Translations under genes and position numbers: made by a program
Shown: in pieces, positions 1 through 9,412 of the stretch
Layout of the letters: each line of letters begins with the position of its first letter
Numbering within the stretch: the first letter of the stretch is position 1
NCBI GenBank assembly: GCA_018828585.1
Contig: JAHJVW010000084.1
Location: forward strand, 1 to 58,718
Direction of reading: 5' to 3'
Source: Bacteroidota bacterium
Lineage (GTDB): Bacteria > Bacteroidota > Bacteroidia > Sphingobacteriales > Sphingobacteriaceae
Length of the DNA stretch: 58,718 nt
Notes under the pieces: generated by a model
The model's database searches: none
The model's input: only the letters and a program-made list of their open reading frames with translations
Told to the model about the DNA's origin: nothing

Positions 1-96
1 ATAGACTGTTAAAAAACAGAAAACCCTCTAAATTATGATATTTAGAGGGTTTTGTACTCATTTAGACTGTGTCTTAGTCGGGATGGCAGGATTTGA
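1..96. repeat. Left copy of island direct repeat (att side without tRNA)
   Basis: It matches 44304-44399 with three mismatches (positions 70, 75 and 94). The repeat holds a 14-bp-stem terminator and the last ~18 bases of a tRNA-Pro 3' end (from 79). The match collapses after about position 96, where the intact tRNA-Pro body at the right end has no counterpart here. Confidence 0.9.
20..53. terminator. Bidirectional terminator hairpin, left copy
   Basis: A perfect 14-bp stem (20-33 with 40-53) and a 6-nt loop, with A-rich and T-rich flanks, so it can work in both directions. The identical hairpin at 44323-44356 lies just downstream of tRNA-Pro, so this is a duplicated tRNA terminator. Confidence 0.8.
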
Positions 97-150
97 GTCC
101 TTCTCTCTAAATATTTATAAATCAGATAATTACAAAATAAAAATCTAACT

Positions 151-168
151 GTTCACTTGATTGTTCGC
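151..168. promoter_or_regulatory. Candidate integrase arm-type site pair, left end
   Basis: GTTCAC (151) and GTTCGC (163) are 12 bp apart. The right end has GTTCAC at 44259 and 44271, also 12 bp apart, plus an inverted copy at 44234. Matching spacing near both att repeats suggests recombinase arm sites; this is inference. Confidence 0.4.
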
Positions 169-307
169 ACAAGCTTATTTTGAATCAAATATAACTCATC
201 TTGTGTTAATTATAAAATAATTATAGAACTCTTGCAAATAATTTTAGGATGGTTTATGACCTAGCCAATCGAGAATTTTGCAAAATCTTAGATACGTATT
301 GAATCGA

Positions 308-340
308 ATAACAAAGTATTTTATTTAAATACTTTGTTAT
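308..340. terminator. Terminator of the leftward copper/carbon operon
   Basis: A perfect 14-bp inverted repeat (308-321 with 327-340) with a 5-nt loop, about 150 bp past the stop codon of the CopB gene, the last gene of the minus-strand run. Confidence 0.6.
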
Positions 341-486
341 ATTTTCTTGGAAATTATAATATCTTAGTTGCTTTAGAGGTTTTCTACTTTAGTTGCCGAA
401 ATCCAAATCTCTAAAACCTATTTCTCACAGGATGCAAACAATTGAAATTCTTACAACCCAAATAAAATAGGAGACCTCTGTTTATC

Positions 487-3084
487 TCATGCTTTTTCAC
501 CAATCTTTCTTTTCAACAACTGCGCATTAATAGCTACTATAATTGTACTCAAACTCATGAATACAGCACCTACCGCCGGACCTAAAATAAACCCATAAGA
601 ATAAAGTGCCCCTGCCGCAAGCGGGATGGCAATCACATTATAGCCCGTTGCCCATATCAAATTCTGAATCATCTTTTTATAAGTAGCTTTTCCAAAAAGA
701 ATCAGGTTTGCGATATCCTGCGGATTACTGTTTACCAAAATAATGTCGGCTGTTTCGGCAGCTACATCTGTTCCAGAGCCCACTGCAATTCCAACATTAG
801 CCTGCGCCAATGCAGGGGCATCATTCACGCCGTCGCCCGTCATTGCAACAAATTCTCCTTTGCCTTGTAGTTCTTTTACAATTTCCACTTTTCTGTGTGG
901 GAGCACCTCCGCATAATAGCCATCTAATCCTAGCTTATCACTAACAGCCTTTGCGGTCTTTTCATTGTCGCCTGTCGCCATTAATACTTTAATATTGTTC
1001 TTTTTAAATATTTTAATTGCTTCCGCAGATTCGGGTCTGATTTCGTCTGCTAATGCAATATATCCGGCAAGCTTGCCATCAATTAGAACAAAAACCACTG
1101 TTTCCGCAGCATCGCTATAGGCATCTTCGGGAATACTGATTTTCTCGTCTCTTAAATATCCCGGGCTTACTACTTTTATTTCTTTTCCTTCTACATCGGC
1201 TTCAACCCCTTTACCGGTAATTGCATTAAATTTTTGAAGCTCTGGAATCACAATCTTATCCTCTTTTACTTTCTTCAAAATTCCAACAGCAATAGGATGT
1301 TCAGAACTTCGTTCCAAGGCGCTCGCTAAGCGAAGAATTTCTTGTTCAGTATAAGTTTTGTCTACAGACTGTATTCTTGTTACCCCAAAATCACCTTTGG
1401 TAAGTGTTCCGGTTTTATCAAATAGCAATACGGATATTTTACGGGATTCTTCAAACGCTGTTCTGTTGCGAATCAATAAACCGTTTTGTGCAGATACTGC
1501 AGTAGAGATTGCGACTACCAAGGGTATGGCTAAGCCTAAGGCGTGAGGACAGGCAATAACCATTACCGTAACCATTCTTTCTAAAGCATACACAAAAGGA
1601 AAACCCATTAACAGCCATACCGCTAGTGTACCAAAACCCACTGCTAAAGCAACATAAGTAAGCCATTTTGCAGCCCTATCCGAAAGGTTTTGCATTTTGG
1701 ATTTTGTTTTTTGAGCATCCTCCACCATTTTAATTACCTTATTAAGGTAACTATCTTTACCAGTGTGTTCTACCTTGACTCTTAATACGCCGTTACCGTT
1801 TATCGATCCGCCAATTACCTTTTCATCCAATTCTTTTTTTACCGGTTTTGATTCGCCAGTAAGCATCGACTCGTTTAAGTAGCTACTCCCCTCGGTAATA
1901 ATACCATCTGCTGGCACTTTTTCTCCGGGCTTAATCAAGATGATATCATCTTTCATTAAATCTTCTAACTTAATGTCTTCCACATGATCGCCGTTTACAC
2001 GGTGTGCTTCCGCAGGCATCATACTCACTAACAATTGCAACGCTTTTGACGCACCCAGCACACTTTTCATTTCTATCCAATGTCCCAAAAGCATAATCGC
2101 AATCAGCGTGGCCAGTTCCCAAAAGAAATCTACTCCGGGCAAACCGAAAACCGTTGCCGCACTATAAAAATAAGCTACTGAAATGGCCATCGCAATTAAT
2201 GTCATCATACCTGGCGAGGCTTCTTTTACTTCGCCCCAAAATCCTTTCAGAAATGGCCAGCCGCCCCAGAAATAAACAAATGAAGAAAGTGCCAAAAGGA
2301 TGTAAGGATTGCCCGGTAAAAGAAAACTATAACCAAAGAAATCCTGAATCATTGGAGAAAAAACAAGTATGGGTACGGTTATGATCAAACTGACCCAAAA
2401 CCGTTTCTTGAAATCTTCAATCATCATTTTATGATGGTCGTGGCCCGCCATACCCATCGGAGCAGCTCCGTGATTCATTTTGCTGTGATCCCATTTTGAA
2501 TGGTCCATTTTACTGTGGTCCATATCACTATGATCGGCGGATTTTGGGTCTTCCATTTTACGGTGGTCCATCTTTGAATGATCCATTTTTGAGTGATCAA
2601 TAACTGCACTATCCTCCGCTTTCTTATCCTCAATTGCTGTCGGTTTAGTTTCATCTTTATCATTTTCTTCAGACTCTGTTTCAGAAGATGAATTTCTTCC
2701 CTCTTTATCCTTTTTAAGTTTACTTACAGTCTCATCCGATTCTGTCACTTCAGGATTTTCTGTCTTTGTAGCTGCTATAGGTTCGGGGCTTTCCTTTTCT
2801 GCTTGAATTTTGTCTGATGAAGGGATGACTGGGGCTTCCTCTTTATCTTCTTTAGTTTTGTCCTGCGAATTTTGCGCTGCAAAAGAATCGTAACTGCGTT
2901 GTTTTACAGCTGTTTTTATATCGCCTACATCTAGACGGGTTTCATCATAGCGAACTGTGGCAGTTTCAGTGGTGTAATTCATTGTCACACTTTCCACGCC
3001 TGGCACCTCGCCAAAGTGTTTTTCCACTTCTTCTACACTCCAGACTGATAGCATGTCGTGTACATTGATGTTGCTTGTTTTCAT
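487..3084 (-). CDS. copB: P1B-3-type copper-exporting ATPase (CopB-like)
   Basis: Inner-membrane P-type ATPase expected to pump copper or silver from the cytoplasm using ATP. The ion-path motif is CPH (Cys512), the form used by CopB/P1B-3 pumps, instead of CPC. The phosphorylated Asp556 lies in DKTGTLT, TGES is near 410, the SEHP nucleotide-binding motif follows the P-site, and GDGVND is near 750. Residues 1-66 look like a heavy-metal-associated fold but lack the CxxC pair. Residues ~160-218 are a His/Met-rich stretch of repeated DHSKM units, typical of CopB N-termini. At 865 aa it is long for the family because of the acidic Lys/Glu linker (~70-160). It is the last gene of a leftward run, 126 bp after the aldolase gene. 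Copper preference comes from motif class only. Confidence 0.93.
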   Translation of the reverse strand: MKTSNINVHDMLSVWSVEEVEKHFGEVPGVESVTMNYTTETATVRYDETRLDVGDIKTAVKQRSYDSFAAQNSQDKTKEDKEEAPVIPSSDKIQAEKESPEPIAATKTENPEVTESDETVSKLKKDKEGRNSSSETESEENDKDETKPTAIEDKKAEDSAVIDHSKMDHSKMDHRKMEDPKSADHSDMDHSKMDHSKWDHSKMNHGAAPMGMAGHDHHKMMIEDFKKRFWVSLIITVPILVFSPMIQDFFGYSFLLPGNPYILLALSSFVYFWGGWPFLKGFWGEVKEASPGMMTLIAMAISVAYFYSAATVFGLPGVDFFWELATLIAIMLLGHWIEMKSVLGASKALQLLVSMMPAEAHRVNGDHVEDIKLEDLMKDDIILIKPGEKVPADGIITEGSSYLNESMLTGESKPVKKELDEKVIGGSINGNGVLRVKVEHTGKDSYLNKVIKMVEDAQKTKSKMQNLSDRAAKWLTYVALAVGFGTLAVWLLMGFPFVYALERMVTVMVIACPHALGLAIPLVVAISTAVSAQNGLLIRNRTAFEESRKISVLLFDKTGTLTKGDFGVTRIQSVDKTYTEQEILRLASALERSSEHPIAVGILKKVKEDKIVIPELQKFNAITGKGVEADVEGKEIKVVSPGYLRDEKISIPEDAYSDAAETVVFVLIDGKLAGYIALADEIRPESAEAIKIFKKNNIKVLMATGDNEKTAKAVSDKLGLDGYYAEVLPHRKVEIVKELQGKGEFVAMTGDGVNDAPALAQANVGIAVGSGTDVAAETADIILVNSNPQDIANLILFGKATYKKMIQNLIWATGYNVIAIPLAAGALYSYGFILGPAVGAVFMSLSTIIVAINAQLLKRKIGEKA

Positions 3085-3210
3085 AAAAAAATATTTACAA
3101 TTTAAGATGTCTGTATGTCTTTATTTGGGAGCTTTCATCCCATAATATCAATGCTTGGCATTGGCTTGTGCTTTTTAAGATGAATGATGGATGTATCATT
3201 TTTGTAGGTT

Positions 3211-4239
3211 CTAAAGAATATCGTTTTCCATTTCAGCATCATACTCTCCACGTCTTGCAGTGGCATTCAATTTCGCCCTGTGATATAATGCCTTCTGTGC
3301 CTTTTCCACGTTTGCATCTTCGCCGTTCCAAATTTCAATAGCCGGATATTCAATAGCCCTTGAAAAAGAGAACGTTACTACCCATGGTAATTTTCGACTA
3401 AAATATTTATGTATGGCATTCAAACGTTCAGACGCCTGTTGTGAGGATTGCCCGCCGGATAAAAAAGCAATTCCGGGTACAGCTGCCGGTACAGACTGTA
3501 ACAGGCAGTTTACCGTTGCTTCGGCAATCTCGTAGGCACTATTTTGTGTCTTCGCATTTTTGCCCGCAATTACCATGTTGGGTTTTAACAGAATACCCTC
3601 CATAAATATATTCTGTAAATAAAGTTGATTGAACAATGCTTTCAGCACTTTTTCAGTCACTTCAAAAGTTTGCGCCATTGTATGATTACCCTCCATCAGC
3701 ACTTCTGGTTCTACAATTGGTACTAAACCTGCTTCTTGGCATAAGGAAGCGTAATTAGCGAGCCTTTGCATATTGCTATCAATGCATGCATTTGTAGGAG
3801 TATTTTCACCGATGGTAATTACCGCCCGCCACTTGGCAAACCGGGCACCCAGTTGCACATATTCTTTAAGCCTTTCACGAAGTCCGTCCAACCCTTCGGT
3901 AATTTTTTCGCCAGGAAAGCCAGCCATCGGTTTTGCGCCTTTGTCCACTTTTATCCCAGGTATTATCCCTGCTTTTTTCAGTACTTCTATAAATGAAGTT
4001 CCATCTTTTGTTTGCTGGCGAATAGTTTCATCAAACAAGATGGCACCACTTATACTTTCGTTAAGGCCGGGTGTAGTGATTATCCATTCTCTGAAGCTTC
4101 GCCTTGCTTCTTCTGTCTGTGGAATACCCAACGAAGCTAAACGTTTGTTGCAGGTGTTAACACTTTCGTCCATGGCGAGCAAGCCTTTATCTCCTGCTAA
4201 CAATTTCTGAACGGTATCAATTAAAATTTGCTTATCCAT
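3211..4239 (-). CDS. Class I fructose-bisphosphate aldolase
   Basis: Cleaves fructose-1,6-bisphosphate to dihydroxyacetone phosphate and glyceraldehyde-3-phosphate through a lysine Schiff base, without a metal. The N-terminal GLLAMDES block (about 19-26) and the Schiff-base Lys219 in GILLKPNM are visible, and 342 aa is normal for the family. It resembles the eukaryotic-style class I enzyme more than the short archaeal-type one. It lies 4 bp after the phosphoketolase gene, so the two are co-transcribed. Most bacteria use the zinc-dependent class II aldolase; a metal-independent version beside metal-resistance genes may keep glycolysis running when metals are disturbed (inference). Confidence 0.93.
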   Translation of the reverse strand: MDKQILIDTVQKLLAGDKGLLAMDESVNTCNKRLASLGIPQTEEARRSFREWIITTPGLNESISGAILFDETIRQQTKDGTSFIEVLKKAGIIPGIKVDKGAKPMAGFPGEKITEGLDGLRERLKEYVQLGARFAKWRAVITIGENTPTNACIDSNMQRLANYASLCQEAGLVPIVEPEVLMEGNHTMAQTFEVTEKVLKALFNQLYLQNIFMEGILLKPNMVIAGKNAKTQNSAYEIAEATVNCLLQSVPAAVPGIAFLSGGQSSQQASERLNAIHKYFSRKLPWVVTFSFSRAIEYPAIEIWNGEDANVEKAQKALYHRAKLNATARRGEYDAEMENDIL

Positions 4240-4243
4240 GCTC

Positions 4244-6625
4244 TTAATTTTTCCATTTCCAATTTCTAACCTCCGGCATGTCCATGCCTTCTTTTCTGAT
4301 AAAGATCTTATGAGCTATGAGTTTATCCTGCATCTCTTGTTTGAGATGAGCGGTAGTGTTTTTTAACTGTGGTAACCTGTCTAAGGTATCGATTACTAAA
4401 TGAAACCTGTCCATATCGTTCAATACCGTCATATCAAAGGGCGTAGTTATAGTTCCTTCTTCTTTGTAGCCACGCACATGAAAGTTTACATGATTGGTTC
4501 GCTTATAGGTAAGCCTGTGAATAAGCCAAGGATAACCATGGAATGCAAATATTACCGGTTTGTCTTTCGTAAATAAGGTATCAAAGTCTTTATCATTTAA
4601 ACCATGAGGGTGTTCGGTTTCTGGTTGTAATTTCATTAAATCAACCACATTTACTACCCGCACTTTCAGTTCGGGCAATTTCTCGCGAAGGATAGCAACC
4701 GCAGCCAAGGTTTCTAGCGTAGGTACATCTCCAGCACAAGCCATAACTACATCGGGTTCTAAATTTTCATCGCTACTTGCCCAATTCCACATTCCAATAC
4801 CCTTGGTACAGTGTGTTACAGCTTTATCCATACTCAGCCACTGTGGCGCTGGGTGTTTACCTGCCACTACCACATTTACGTACTGCCTGCTACGGAAACA
4901 ATGATCCATCACGGATAACAAACAATTGGCATCTGGCGGTAGGTAAACACGTACTACCGATGCTTTTTTATTCATCACCACATCCAGAAAACCTGGATCT
5001 TGATGGGTAAAACCGTTATGATCCTGTCGCCATACATGCGATACCAAAAGAATATTTAGAGAGGCTATTTTTCTGCGCCAAGGTAAATGTGAAGTAACCT
5101 TCAACCATTTTGCATGCTGATTGAACATGCTGTCAATGATATGGATAAAGGCTTCGTAACAATTAAAAAGTCCATGCCTGCCGGTGAGTAAATACCCCTC
5201 CAGCCAGCCTTCACATTGATGCTCGCTCAGCATTTCCATTACCCGTCCTTCTTTTTTAAGAAAATCATCTGTATCAATTACAGGAGCTTCCCATTGGCGG
5301 TTGGTTGCTTCAAAAACAAAGTCTAGTTTGTTTGAGAGTGTTTCATCGGGTCCAAAAATCCGGAAGTTTCTTTGTTCGGTATTCTCTTTAATGATATCCC
5401 TGATAAATTTCCCGAGTACCAAAGTATCGCCCGGTCCCATTTCGCCACGTTTCATTTCAACGCCATATTCCCTAAAATCGGGCATGTGGAGATCCTGAAG
5501 TAAAAGTCCACCGTTAGCATGTGGATTATCTCCCATGCGGTGTTTGCCCAACGGTGCCAGTTCTTGTAGTTCACTTTTGAAACTGCCCTTTTCATCAAAT
5601 AATTCTTCAGGCTTATAACTTCTTAGCCATTCTTCTAATTGTTTTAAGTGGGCTGGATTTGTTGAAGGGTCTTTAATTGGGACTTGATGTGCCAGAAAAT
5701 TTCCTTCTATTTTTTTGCCATCTACATATTTAGGTCCTGTCCATCCTTTTGGGGATTTCAAAATAATCATTGGCCATTTAGGGCGAGCTAAATTTTCATC
5801 CTCGGAAGCGTTCTTTTTTATCTGTTGTATTTCTTCGATTACTTTATCCAGCAAAACCGCCATTTTTTGATGCATATCCATCGGATCATCGCCCTCAATA
5901 AAATAAGGTTTCCATCCATAACCTAAGAAAAGCTGTTCCAATTCTTCGTCGCCGATTCTTGCAAGCACCGTTGGGTTGGCAATTTTATACCCGTTCAGAT
6001 GAAGGATAGGCAGTACCGCACCATCAGTAACTGGGTTTAGGAACTTGTTGGAATGCCAAGCAGTAGCCAATGGCCCTGTTTCCGCTTCTCCGTCGCCAAC
6101 TACGCAGGAAACAATTAAATCTGGATTATCAAACGCAGCACCGAAAGCATGGCTAAGTGAATAGCCCAATTCACCACCTTCATGTATGGAGCCAGGGCAT
6201 TCGGGCGATACATGGCTGGGTATCCCACCCGGAAATGAAAATTGCGTGAAGAGCTTTTTTAGCCCTTCTTCATCCTGACTGATATTCGGATAAACCTCAC
6301 TGTAAGTACCCTCCAAATAAACATTGCCAACAATGGCAGGACCACCATGACCTGGACCGGAAACGTAGATCATGCTCAGATCGTATTTTTTAATGATCCT
6401 GTTGAGATGGACGTAGATGAAATTTTGACCTGGCGTTGTACCCCAATGCCCAAGCAACATATTTTTAATATGTTCCGGCTTTAAAGGTTCTTTTAAAAGT
6501 GGATTATCATGTAAATAAATTTGCCCGACAGAGAGATAGTTAGTGGCTCGCCAGTAAGCATCAATTTTATCCAACAGATCTGCTGATAAATTTTCTTTCG
6601 ATGTTTCTAAAGATTGTGTTTCCAT
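4244..6625 (-). CDS. xfp: Phosphoketolase (xylulose-5-P/fructose-6-P)
   Basis: Thiamine-diphosphate enzyme that splits xylulose-5-phosphate or fructose-6-phosphate with phosphate into acetyl phosphate plus glyceraldehyde-3-phosphate or erythrose-4-phosphate. At 793 aa it has the full family length. The N-terminal half has the [19 protein letters not shown] block and the TPP/Mg motif GDGEAETGP (~180). The C-terminal phosphoketolase domain ends with the usual [10 protein letters not shown]-type tail. The acetate kinase gene lies upstream in the same run (30 bp gap), so acetyl phosphate can be turned directly into ATP and acetate. Which sugar phosphate is preferred cannot be read from the sequence. 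Confidence 0.95.
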   Translation of the reverse strand: METQSLETSKENLSADLLDKIDAYWRATNYLSVGQIYLHDNPLLKEPLKPEHIKNMLLGHWGTTPGQNFIYVHLNRIIKKYDLSMIYVSGPGHGGPAIVGNVYLEGTYSEVYPNISQDEEGLKKLFTQFSFPGGIPSHVSPECPGSIHEGGELGYSLSHAFGAAFDNPDLIVSCVVGDGEAETGPLATAWHSNKFLNPVTDGAVLPILHLNGYKIANPTVLARIGDEELEQLFLGYGWKPYFIEGDDPMDMHQKMAVLLDKVIEEIQQIKKNASEDENLARPKWPMIILKSPKGWTGPKYVDGKKIEGNFLAHQVPIKDPSTNPAHLKQLEEWLRSYKPEELFDEKGSFKSELQELAPLGKHRMGDNPHANGGLLLQDLHMPDFREYGVEMKRGEMGPGDTLVLGKFIRDIIKENTEQRNFRIFGPDETLSNKLDFVFEATNRQWEAPVIDTDDFLKKEGRVMEMLSEHQCEGWLEGYLLTGRHGLFNCYEAFIHIIDSMFNQHAKWLKVTSHLPWRRKIASLNILLVSHVWRQDHNGFTHQDPGFLDVVMNKKASVVRVYLPPDANCLLSVMDHCFRSRQYVNVVVAGKHPAPQWLSMDKAVTHCTKGIGMWNWASSDENLEPDVVMACAGDVPTLETLAAVAILREKLPELKVRVVNVVDLMKLQPETEHPHGLNDKDFDTLFTKDKPVIFAFHGYPWLIHRLTYKRTNHVNFHVRGYKEEGTITTPFDMTVLNDMDRFHLVIDTLDRLPQLKNTTAHLKQEMQDKLIAHKIFIRKEGMDMPEVRNWKWKN

Positions 6626-6655
6626 GATTTAATTTTTTAGCCCTCAACTCTTATC

Positions 6656-7861
6656 TTAAGGAGAGAGATTTGATTTTTGAGACTTATCGTGTAGTTTTTT
6701 TGTAACCGTCGCGATCATTATTTCTTCATCGGTAGGGATTACATACACCTTCACTTTGCTGTTCTTTGTTGAAATGATTTTTTCGCTTTTCCTGTTTTTC
6801 CTAGCATCTAACTCAATTCCCAGATAATTAAATCCTTCGCAGATACGCTTGCGTATCGACGGTGCATTTTCTCCAATACCGCCAGAAAAAACCAATACAT
6901 TAAGCCCACCCAAAGTTGCCGTGTAGGCTCCAATTGTTTTTCTGATCTGATAACAGAATATTTCAATAGTCAAGGCTACATCTTTATTACTTTTTTCATG
7001 TTCGAGTAAATCCTGCATGTTAGAACTATAGCCCGAAATGCCAAGCAAACCAGATTGATGATTGATTAGCTCATTAAATTCTTTTGCATCTAGTCCCTTT
7101 TGCATCAGATACCACGCCACACCAGGATCTAAATCGCCACTTCTTGTACTCATCACTACGCCTCCCGTTGGTGTAAAACCCATGCTGGTATCTAAGCATT
7201 TTCCTTTCTTCACCGCAGCAAGGCTGGCTCCGTTTCCCAAATGAGCGAGAATAACTTTCCCATTGGCCTCTGCTCGGTTTTGTTTTTTCAACTCTTTCAT
7301 CTGGTAGCTATAAGATATTCCATGAAATCCATAGCGCTTAACGCCCTCGGTATAATACTTTTTTGGGATGGCAAACATCCTAGCATATTTGGGCATCGTG
7401 GCATGAAACGAAGTATCAAAACAGGCTACCTGTATTACTTGCGGAAATTGCTTTTTAAATAATGCTATCATTTCAATTTCTGCCGGAAGATGATCTGGGT
7501 CATACTCCATTATTTTATGCAATTCCTGTAACAAGTTGTCATCAATAATTTTAGGTAGTGCATGCTCCATACCATGAACAATGCGATGCCCTATGCCAAC
7601 AATTCCTTCCACATATTTTTGCTCTTGTAGCCATTCCATTAAAGATTCGGCAGCTTCTTTAAAATTTGTTGCCTTTATTTTGATTTGATTTTGATCAGGA
7701 TTTAGCCTTTCGGTAACAGTAAATTCAGGATTATCCAAGCCTATTCTGCTTATTTGGCCAGAAATAATATTTTTTAATTTCTTATTGGTGTTGTACAGAG
7801 CAAACTTGATGCTGGACGAGCCACCGTTGATGATGAGGATATGTTGCTTTACGGATTTCAT
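6656..7861 (-). CDS. ackA: Acetate kinase
   Basis: Converts acetyl phosphate and ADP to acetate and ATP. The first signature NGGSSSIKF is near residue 15, the second (DTSFHATMP) near 149, and the C-terminal glycine-rich FSGGIGENAP block near 325; 401 aa is the usual length. It overlaps the HAD gene upstream by 4 bp and precedes xfp. No phosphotransacetylase gene is nearby, which fits use with phosphoketolase instead of with acetyl-CoA. Confidence 0.95.
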   Translation of the reverse strand: MKSVKQHILIINGGSSSIKFALYNTNKKLKNIISGQISRIGLDNPEFTVTERLNPDQNQIKIKATNFKEAAESLMEWLQEQKYVEGIVGIGHRIVHGMEHALPKIIDDNLLQELHKIMEYDPDHLPAEIEMIALFKKQFPQVIQVACFDTSFHATMPKYARMFAIPKKYYTEGVKRYGFHGISYSYQMKELKKQNRAEANGKVILAHLGNGASLAAVKKGKCLDTSMGFTPTGGVVMSTRSGDLDPGVAWYLMQKGLDAKEFNELINHQSGLLGISGYSSNMQDLLEHEKSNKDVALTIEIFCYQIRKTIGAYTATLGGLNVLVFSGGIGENAPSIRKRICEGFNYLGIELDARKNRKSEKIISTKNSKVKVYVIPTDEEIMIATVTKKLHDKSQKSNLSP

Positions 7862-8484
7862 AATTCGGTTTCAAATCCTAATGCGTTCAATTCTTTACAA
7901 GTTGTTTCATCGTTACTATGGAAAATACCATGAATGCCTAATCCTGCTGCAACCTTTACAAATACACCTACATCATCGATACAAAGGGTTTCCTGTGGTT
8001 GCGCCTGTGCCATATCTAATGCCAGTTTGTAAATATTAACATCGGGCTTTCTTAAATGAACATAAGTGGAGGAAACAAAAAAATCTATCAATTCGGTCAA
8101 CCGATATTCTTTAATTCTGTAAGTGTTTAATTCCCTTGCCTCGTTGCTTACGGCAACCATCTTTAGTTTATATCGCTTTTTAAGTCGTTTGAACAACTCA
8201 ATCATTTCCGTAAATGGCTGCGATTGGGAAAAGGTGAATTGTCTGAATTCGTTTTTAGAGAAATCTCGTGGCTCATAAAAAACGGTCATGTTCAGATACT
8301 CTTCCATTGTTAGCTTACCGAGTTCAAAAGTTTCGAATGCCATAGCATGTCTGGCTTCCATTTCATCTCTATTTAGATGAAATTTCTCAGACGCTAATTT
8401 TCGGGACTTGTGACCCCAACCTTTAGTGAGCAGTACACCGCCAATATCTAAGAAGAGTGTAGTTATATTTCTCGATTCCTTCAT
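7858..8484 (-). CDS. HAD-superfamily hydrolase
   Basis: Small cytoplasmic phosphatase-like protein, 208 aa. Motif I is FLDIGGVLL, a DxGGV variant in which the second Asp of DxDxT is absent, as in HAD-IA members of the YihX/epoxide-hydrolase N-terminal type. The motif III Lys lies in LRKPD (~140) and motif IV is CIDDV (~173). Coupled by a 4-bp overlap to acetate kinase. A sugar-phosphate or phosphoglycolate-like substrate would suit the context, but the sequence does not tell. Confidence 0.85.
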   Translation of the reverse strand: MKESRNITTLFLDIGGVLLTKGWGHKSRKLASEKFHLNRDEMEARHAMAFETFELGKLTMEEYLNMTVFYEPRDFSKNEFRQFTFSQSQPFTEMIELFKRLKKRYKLKMVAVSNEARELNTYRIKEYRLTELIDFFVSSTYVHLRKPDVNIYKLALDMAQAQPQETLCIDDVGVFVKVAAGLGIHGIFHSNDETTCKELNALGFETEL

Positions 8485-8524
8485 GCTAATTTTTATTAAG
8501 ATTTTACCGCTTTACAAAGTCAGG

Positions 8525-8779
8525 TCAACTTATTTTGGTTTTTTGCTTCTGAAGCCCACTTAGGTTGTTTTCTAAACTCTTTTTTTGTTCCTGATATTCT
8601 TCCTTAGTTATTTTTCCTAAAGCAAAGTTTATCTTCAAAGATTCAAGCGGAGTAATTTTCTTTTTCCTTTGTCCGGGAATATCCCAAGGCGTAGCAAAAA
8701 TCCAGAATATAAAAATCATCCAAATAAACCACCATATAAGGTGCATGCCTCCAAAGTGATAACCATCATACATATACAT
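8525..8779 (-). CDS. Small SHOCT-domain membrane protein (copy 1)
   Basis: 84-aa protein. Residues ~12-30 are a Trp-rich hydrophobic helix ending in FATPWDIPGQR. Residues ~42-70 match the SHOCT pattern (PLESLK..FA.GKITKEEY), a short C-terminal oligomerisation-type domain. A paralogue at 21037-21249 keeps the same helix and the same FATPWDIPGQR block. An 18-bp motif shared with the upstream region of the HMA gene lies at 8806-8823. Function unknown; the repeated location beside copper genes suggests a role in metal or envelope stress. Confidence 0.8.
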   Translation of the reverse strand: MYMYDGYHFGGMHLIWWFIWMIFIFWIFATPWDIPGQRKKKITPLESLKINFALGKITKEEYQEQKKSLENNLSGLQKQKTKIS

Positions 8780-8805
8780 AATTTCTAAAATTTAAACTGA
8801 TCCTA

Positions 8806-8823
8806 CAGTTTCGCTATAGCCCG
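8806..8823 (-). promoter_or_regulatory. Candidate shared operator upstream of SHOCT gene
   Basis: Reads cagtttcgctatagcccg on the plus strand and matches 16 of 18 bases with 9132-9149, upstream of the next gene. It lies 26 bp before the SHOCT start codon. The same sequence before two neighbouring copper-linked genes suggests a regulator site or a duplicated promoter segment. Confidence 0.35.
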
Positions 8824-8860
8824 ATTATTTATTAAATAATTTTTTGAATGTGATAAAATT

Positions 8861-9082
8861 TTAATTAAGCTCTGTAATGGTGTAATGCGTATTTGTAAAA
8901 GCATTCTGAAGTGTCTTGGCATTAACTGCTACAGAAGAGGTTATTTCTGCTTGCTTATTTGCCAAGTCAACGGATACTGATGTCACATTTGGCGCAGCAG
9001 CTAATCTATTTTTAACTGATGAAACACATCCTCCGCAACTCATGCCGCCAATGTGAAAAGTATGCTTGATTGAATTTTCCAT
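8861..9082 (-). CDS. Heavy-metal-associated (HMA) copper chaperone
   Basis: 73-aa cytosolic protein with one HMA fold. The metal-binding loop is GMSCGGC with Cys16 and Cys19, followed by the usual VKNRL helix and the SVSVDLANKQAEI strand. CopZ-type proteins of this size bind Cu(I) and hand it to export ATPases. The CopB pump six genes downstream lacks CxxC in its own N-terminus, so this protein could supply the missing metal-binding function. First gene of the leftward copper/carbon run. Confidence 0.92.
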   Translation of the reverse strand: MENSIKHTFHIGGMSCGGCVSSVKNRLAAAPNVTSVSVDLANKQAEITSSVAVNAKTLQNAFTNTHYTITELN

Positions 9083-9412
9083 GATTTTTTATTTATTTGC
9101 TTTTTATTCAGTTGCACTGTTTCCTGCTGTTCAGTTTCGCTGTTGCCCGTATTATCTGATCTTTTTTTTGTCTTGAATTAACTTATATAAAAATAGTGTC
9201 TTTAACTTGCTAAGAATTACATAATTAATTTAATAAGTTACATAATTACCTTATTTACAGATTTTTAAATTAACATTGATTGATGTTTGTTAATCTTTTC
9301 GGTATTTCCACCATGCTTTACTGCTATGTACAACGATTCCTTTTTTTCAATGATTTTAAACTTTGCTTTTCGATTAAAATGAACTGAGTTTGACCTTTGT
9401 AAGGTTTTATTT
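9083..9412. other. Intergenic region before the HMA gene
   Basis: 330 bp without a gene, AT-rich in its middle part (about 9180-9290). It contains the shared 18-bp motif at 9132-9149. It separates two leftward gene runs and probably carries a terminator for one and the promoter for the other, but no clear TAnnTTTG element was found on the minus strand. Confidence 0.5.
9132..9149 (-). promoter_or_regulatory. Candidate shared operator upstream of HMA gene
   Basis: Reads cagtttcgctgttgcccg on the plus strand, 16/18 identical to 8806-8823. It lies 49 bp before the start of the HMA copper chaperone. Confidence 0.35.

Larger units (their letters stand above)
97..486. other. Left-end non-coding region of the island
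   Basis: No gene is supported here. It holds the candidate integrase arm-type motif pair at 151-168 and the terminator at 308-340 listed separately; the rest is AT-rich without a recognisable signal. Confidence 0.6.

Noticed and set aside
2475-2663. Alternative frame and short tandem DNA repeats over the His-rich region
   Set aside because: The repeats are codon repeats for DHSKM units of CopB; the extra frame is only a shadow. Spacing and content do not fit CRISPR.
3773-4210. Long antisense open frames opposite aldolase, and similar ones opposite ZIP and CzcA
   Set aside because: They mirror strongly conserved genes and have no family features or own start signals.
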